NCBI GenBank assembly: GCA_964409985.1
Contig: CAYPEZ010000039.1
Span: forward strand, 1-8,305
Length of the DNA: 8,305 bases
DNA from: CAYPEZ01 sp964409985
GTDB lineage: Bacteria > Patescibacteriota > Minisyncoccia > Phycocordibacterales > UBA6899
Direction of reading: 5' to 3'
Shown here: piece by piece, positions 6,250 through 8,305 of the stretch
Position numbering within the stretch: the first letter of the stretch is position 1
How the letters are laid out: each line of letters starts with the position of its first letter
Notes under the pieces: generated by a model
What the model was told of the DNA's origin: nothing
The model's input: the letters and a program-made list of their open reading frames with translations, nothing else
Databases searched by the model: none
Position numbers and translations under genes: made by a program

Positions 6250-8166
6250 CTATACATTATCCACTGTTGCGAGGAGTGAAATAATTAAGAACGATGCTGC
6301 TTCAGAATATCGAGTATCAAGCTCATACGCTGTCTTGAAAACCTCCCGAGCCGACGCATTATCTCCACGATTTAGGTGAAGGATGCCCATTTGAATAAGA
6401 GTGAGTTGGCGTTTGGGCGAGAGTGCAATTGCATGATTGAGTGTCGTCAACGCTTTATCATACTGCTGGTATCGCTCGTAAAACGTCCCGAGGAAAAACT
6501 GCGTGCGGAGATTGTTTGGATCATTTTTTGCCTCATCTTCGAGTTCAGCAAGTGCGATGCTCACAATCTTATCTCTCACAGACTGGTCAATTTTAGGGTC
6601 TTGGGCCTGAAGTGCAATCTGTCCGAGCTGTTCTCTTGCTTCTCCGTTTCCGAAGCCACCACGATCAATGACTTTTTTGAGTGCAATCTCTATTGTTCCA
6701 TCTAGAGATCGTGTAATGGGGTTTCGCAGCCCATTGATTAATCCACGATTGGCTTGAATATTTGCAATGTTGGCAGTGTAGAGAACAAAGACAAAGAGCA
6801 CCGCTGCAATAATAGAAACAGCAGCAACTCCTTCGGGCGTTGGGGTCCATTTTTCTTTTTCGGATTTTCTATCACTCTGTTCTCGTGTCACCATCGTGTG
6901 GATATATGCCAATACCGTAAAGAAGAGGATGTAGCTAATGAGGTTATCGAACACAAAGACATTGTGGATAAAATACGTAACCAGCATGCCCATGAGAATA
7001 CTGCGCTCGATAACAGAGAGATCATGCTTTCCAAACCAAATGAGCCAGAGGAGTGACCCAAAAAGAGAGAGGTATGCGAGTAATCCCAGGGCCCCTGCTG
7101 CGATCAACCAGTCAAAGAATACGTTGTGTGATCGGTCAAACCATGGCTCCTGAGCCCACATGCGTGGATCAAAATGCTTTGCAAAGACATAAATGAAGTT
7201 ATCTTGACCCCATCCAAGAATTGGACGCTCCTTGAATCCCTGCCACGACATATTCCAAATCAAAAAACGTGATTGCACCGTTCCATCGTTCAAGGAGATG
7301 TGCGCAAGACGATTGAGGGTGTTTGAATTCTTTACAAATTCACTATCTCGCACAGCGTAGAAAACTCCAACGAGAGCAACGATGCCAACGAGTGCCACGA
7401 GAGCGTGTTTGCGATACTTCGCTGCTCCCTTTTCGTCCTTATCGAACAAAGCGATCAGGAAAAAGGTGGTTGCGGCACCAAGTAAAAGTCCGACAATAGA
7501 TCCTCGTGTCTGAGTGTAATACACAACAACAAGGTTCAAAACAGAAATAACTAGGTATCCCCATTTGAACGGATTGCTCTTTTCGCGGAAGAATAAGTAA
7601 GCGCCAAAGAATGCGTGGAAGAGTCCGTAAATAGCGAGGTACGTCGCATTTCCAAGACTCGCATCGAGGCGAGTCGCACTTTGATGAATGTCTGCCATTC
7701 CTGCTAGCTGCTGGAAAGCATGGAGACAGACAAGAATACTGGCTCCGAGAGAAGTCTTGAGTACCCAACCCCACATCTTCTCACTCATCGAAAGAGATCC
7801 TGCGACAAGAAAATAGAGAAAGAGGTGAGCGTGAGTGATCAGCCCTTCCATTCGCTCGTAATTTGACCAAAAACTTCTATAGGGATTTTCGCCCAGAAGA
7901 TCGGCGAGCGTGAGGATACCGAGAAATGCCCCTGCAGCACCTAGAATATAGGTGAAACGCGGACGATATGCATGATCCATATAGGCAAGGATTGCCCAAC
8001 ACGTCACCATCACCTCAACAACAATACGGAACATGAAGTTCTTTCCTGTGATGAATGGAAAGAACATGGAACCTGGCACAACAAAAACAATAAATGGAAC
8101 AATAAATATGGCGATGACCGTGATCCACCATAGGGTCGATTTGAGTTCAGACATGCCCCAAAGCAT
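6250..8166 (-). CDS. O-antigen ligase / Wzy-family membrane protein with C-terminal TPRs
   Basis: Polytopic inner-membrane protein of the Wzy_C/WaaL superfamily, which polymerises or transfers undecaprenyl-linked glycans at the outer face of the membrane. In 638 residues I see about ten or more hydrophobic segments between residues 12 and 425, and one more at about 446-465 before the soluble part. Wzy_C hallmarks are TQTRGSIVGLLLG (218-230), RFLIWNMSWQGFKERPILGWG with Q (300-320, given in pieces: RFLIWNMSWQG and FKERPILGWG), and DRSHNVFFDWLIAAGALG (344-361). His347 is at the expected place of the catalytic His of WaaL. TPR units follow at about 549-582 and 585-618. The acceptor could be a surface polysaccharide, a lipid or a protein; a pilin or S-layer glycosylation role cannot be excluded. 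ATG 8166 is the longest start. ATG 8154 (MSELKSTLWW) is equally plausible, since TATGCT lies 7 bases upstream of it. The stop is TAG, with TPR coding continuing in frame beyond. Confidence 0.9.
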   Translation of the reverse strand: MLWGMSELKSTLWWITVIAIFIVPFIVFVVPGSMFFPFITGKNFMFRIVVEVMVTCWAILAYMDHAYRPRFTYILGAAGAFLGILTLADLLGENPYRSFWSNYERMEGLITHAHLFLYFLVAGSLSMSEKMWGWVLKTSLGASILVCLHAFQQLAGMADIHQSATRLDASLGNATYLAIYGLFHAFFGAYLFFREKSNPFKWGYLVISVLNLVVVYYTQTRGSIVGLLLGAATTFFLIALFDKDEKGAAKYRKHALVALVGIVALVGVFYAVRDSEFVKNSNTLNRLAHISLNDGTVQSRFLIWNMSWQGFKERPILGWGQDNFIYVFAKHFDPRMWAQEPWFDRSHNVFFDWLIAAGALGLLAYLSLFGSLLWLIWFGKHDLSVIERSILMGMLVTYFIHNVFVFDNLISYILFFTVLAYIHTMVTREQSDRKSEKEKWTPTPEGVAAVSIIAAVLFVFVLYTANIANIQANRGLINGLRNPITRSLDGTIEIALKKVIDRGGFGNGEAREQLGQIALQAQDPKIDQSVRDKIVSIALAELEDEAKNDPNNLRTQFFLGTFYERYQQYDKALTTLNHAIALSPKRQLTLIQMGILHLNRGDNASAREVFKTAYELDTRYSEAASFLIISLLATVDNV

Positions 8167-8191
8167 AGCATGAGGAGAAATGTGCGAGCAA
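8162..8191 (-). promoter_or_regulatory. Weak candidate promoter of the ligase gene
   Basis: On the minus strand TATGCT (8167-8162, 4 of 6) has TTGCTC 18 bases upstream (8191-8186, 3 of 6). Seven bases, TTGGGGC, separate it from the ATG at 8154. The layout copies that seen before secA and the Com-like gene, but the match is poor, and read-through from the upstream gene is equally possible. Confidence 0.25.
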
Positions 8192-8210
8192 CCGCAAAGA
8201 AAACCCTTTC

Positions 8211-8305
8211 CTAGTCTTTCTTCTGAGCCAAAACGAACATGTTGTCAAACAGGTTCAGTGACAGTGAGAACGTCCCAAAACGAGTCCCATCAACACGTTG
8301 TGCAA
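8211..8305 (-). CDS. C-terminal end of an unidentified protein, cut by window edge
   Basis: The minus-strand frame is open from the window edge to a TAG at 8211-8213, giving 31 residues that begin AQRVDGTRFGTFSLSLNLFD and end NMFVLAQKKD. The other two minus-strand frames close within the first 51 bases. The ending, a strand-like stretch closing in FVLAQKK, resembles the last strand of class I SAM-dependent methyltransferases, but this is a weak impression. It lies 44 bases before the ligase start, in the same direction. No convincing terminator lies between; a TGCG/CGCA stem at about 8183-8196 is short and lacks a T-run. Confidence 0.55.
   Translation of the reverse strand, partial: AQRVDGTRFGTFSLSLNLFDNMFVLAQKKD

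Noticed and set aside
6250..6252. TAG as a reassigned sense codon
   Set aside because: The upstream partial gene also ends in TAG at 8211-8213, and reading on there would enter the ligase gene out of frame. TAA and TGA also act normally, so a point change or local read-through is more likely.
1..8305. CRISPR array, transposon, tRNA, rRNA, defence or biosynthetic system
   Set aside because: I saw no regularly spaced repeats, transposase or integrase motifs, tRNA-like arms or clustered system genes; the identified genes are mostly ordinary housekeeping and envelope functions.

Overview
The window reads as ordinary chromosome from a small-genome uncultured bacterium. The gene types best fit Candidatus Patescibacteria (CPR), probably Parcubacteria-like. 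This is an inference from three things: a SecA with an insert before its YGTN motif, a combined O-antigen-ligase/TPR protein, and a class III ribonucleotide reductase with an N-terminal ATP-cone. Several genes lack a Shine-Dalgarno sequence and have a -10-like hexamer 6-8 bases before the start codon. The only good Shine-Dalgarno candidates are ahead of murB and of a possible downstream start of the Nudix gene. TAA, TGA and TAG all appear as stops.

Every supported gene lies on the minus strand, so transcription runs from high to low coordinates. In that order they are: the C-terminal end of an unidentified protein (8305-8211); a large Wzy/WaaL-type membrane ligase with C-terminal TPRs (8166-6250); an in-frame continuation of its TPR domain after a single TAG (6249-5953); murB (5945-4911); a tiny Lys/Ala-rich gene with a candidate promoter, a hairpin-rich leader and a strong terminator (about 4845-4612); secA with its own promoter (4595-2072); a Nudix hydrolase overlapping the end of secA (2093-1611); a small zinc-ribbon protein resembling phage Mu Com (1486-1289); and the first 395 codons of anaerobic ribonucleotide reductase nrdD (1186-1, running off the window).

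Functionally the window combines envelope building (ligase, MurB), protein export (SecA), nucleotide metabolism (NrdD, Nudix) and two small basic or zinc-binding proteins of unknown role. I see no mobile element, CRISPR array, tRNA or rRNA, and no clear defence or biosynthetic system. The points most worth checking are the in-frame TAG in the ligase/TPR gene, the 23-residue Lys/Ala gene, the Com-like protein with a duplicated 10-mer upstream, and the apparent leaderless promoters.
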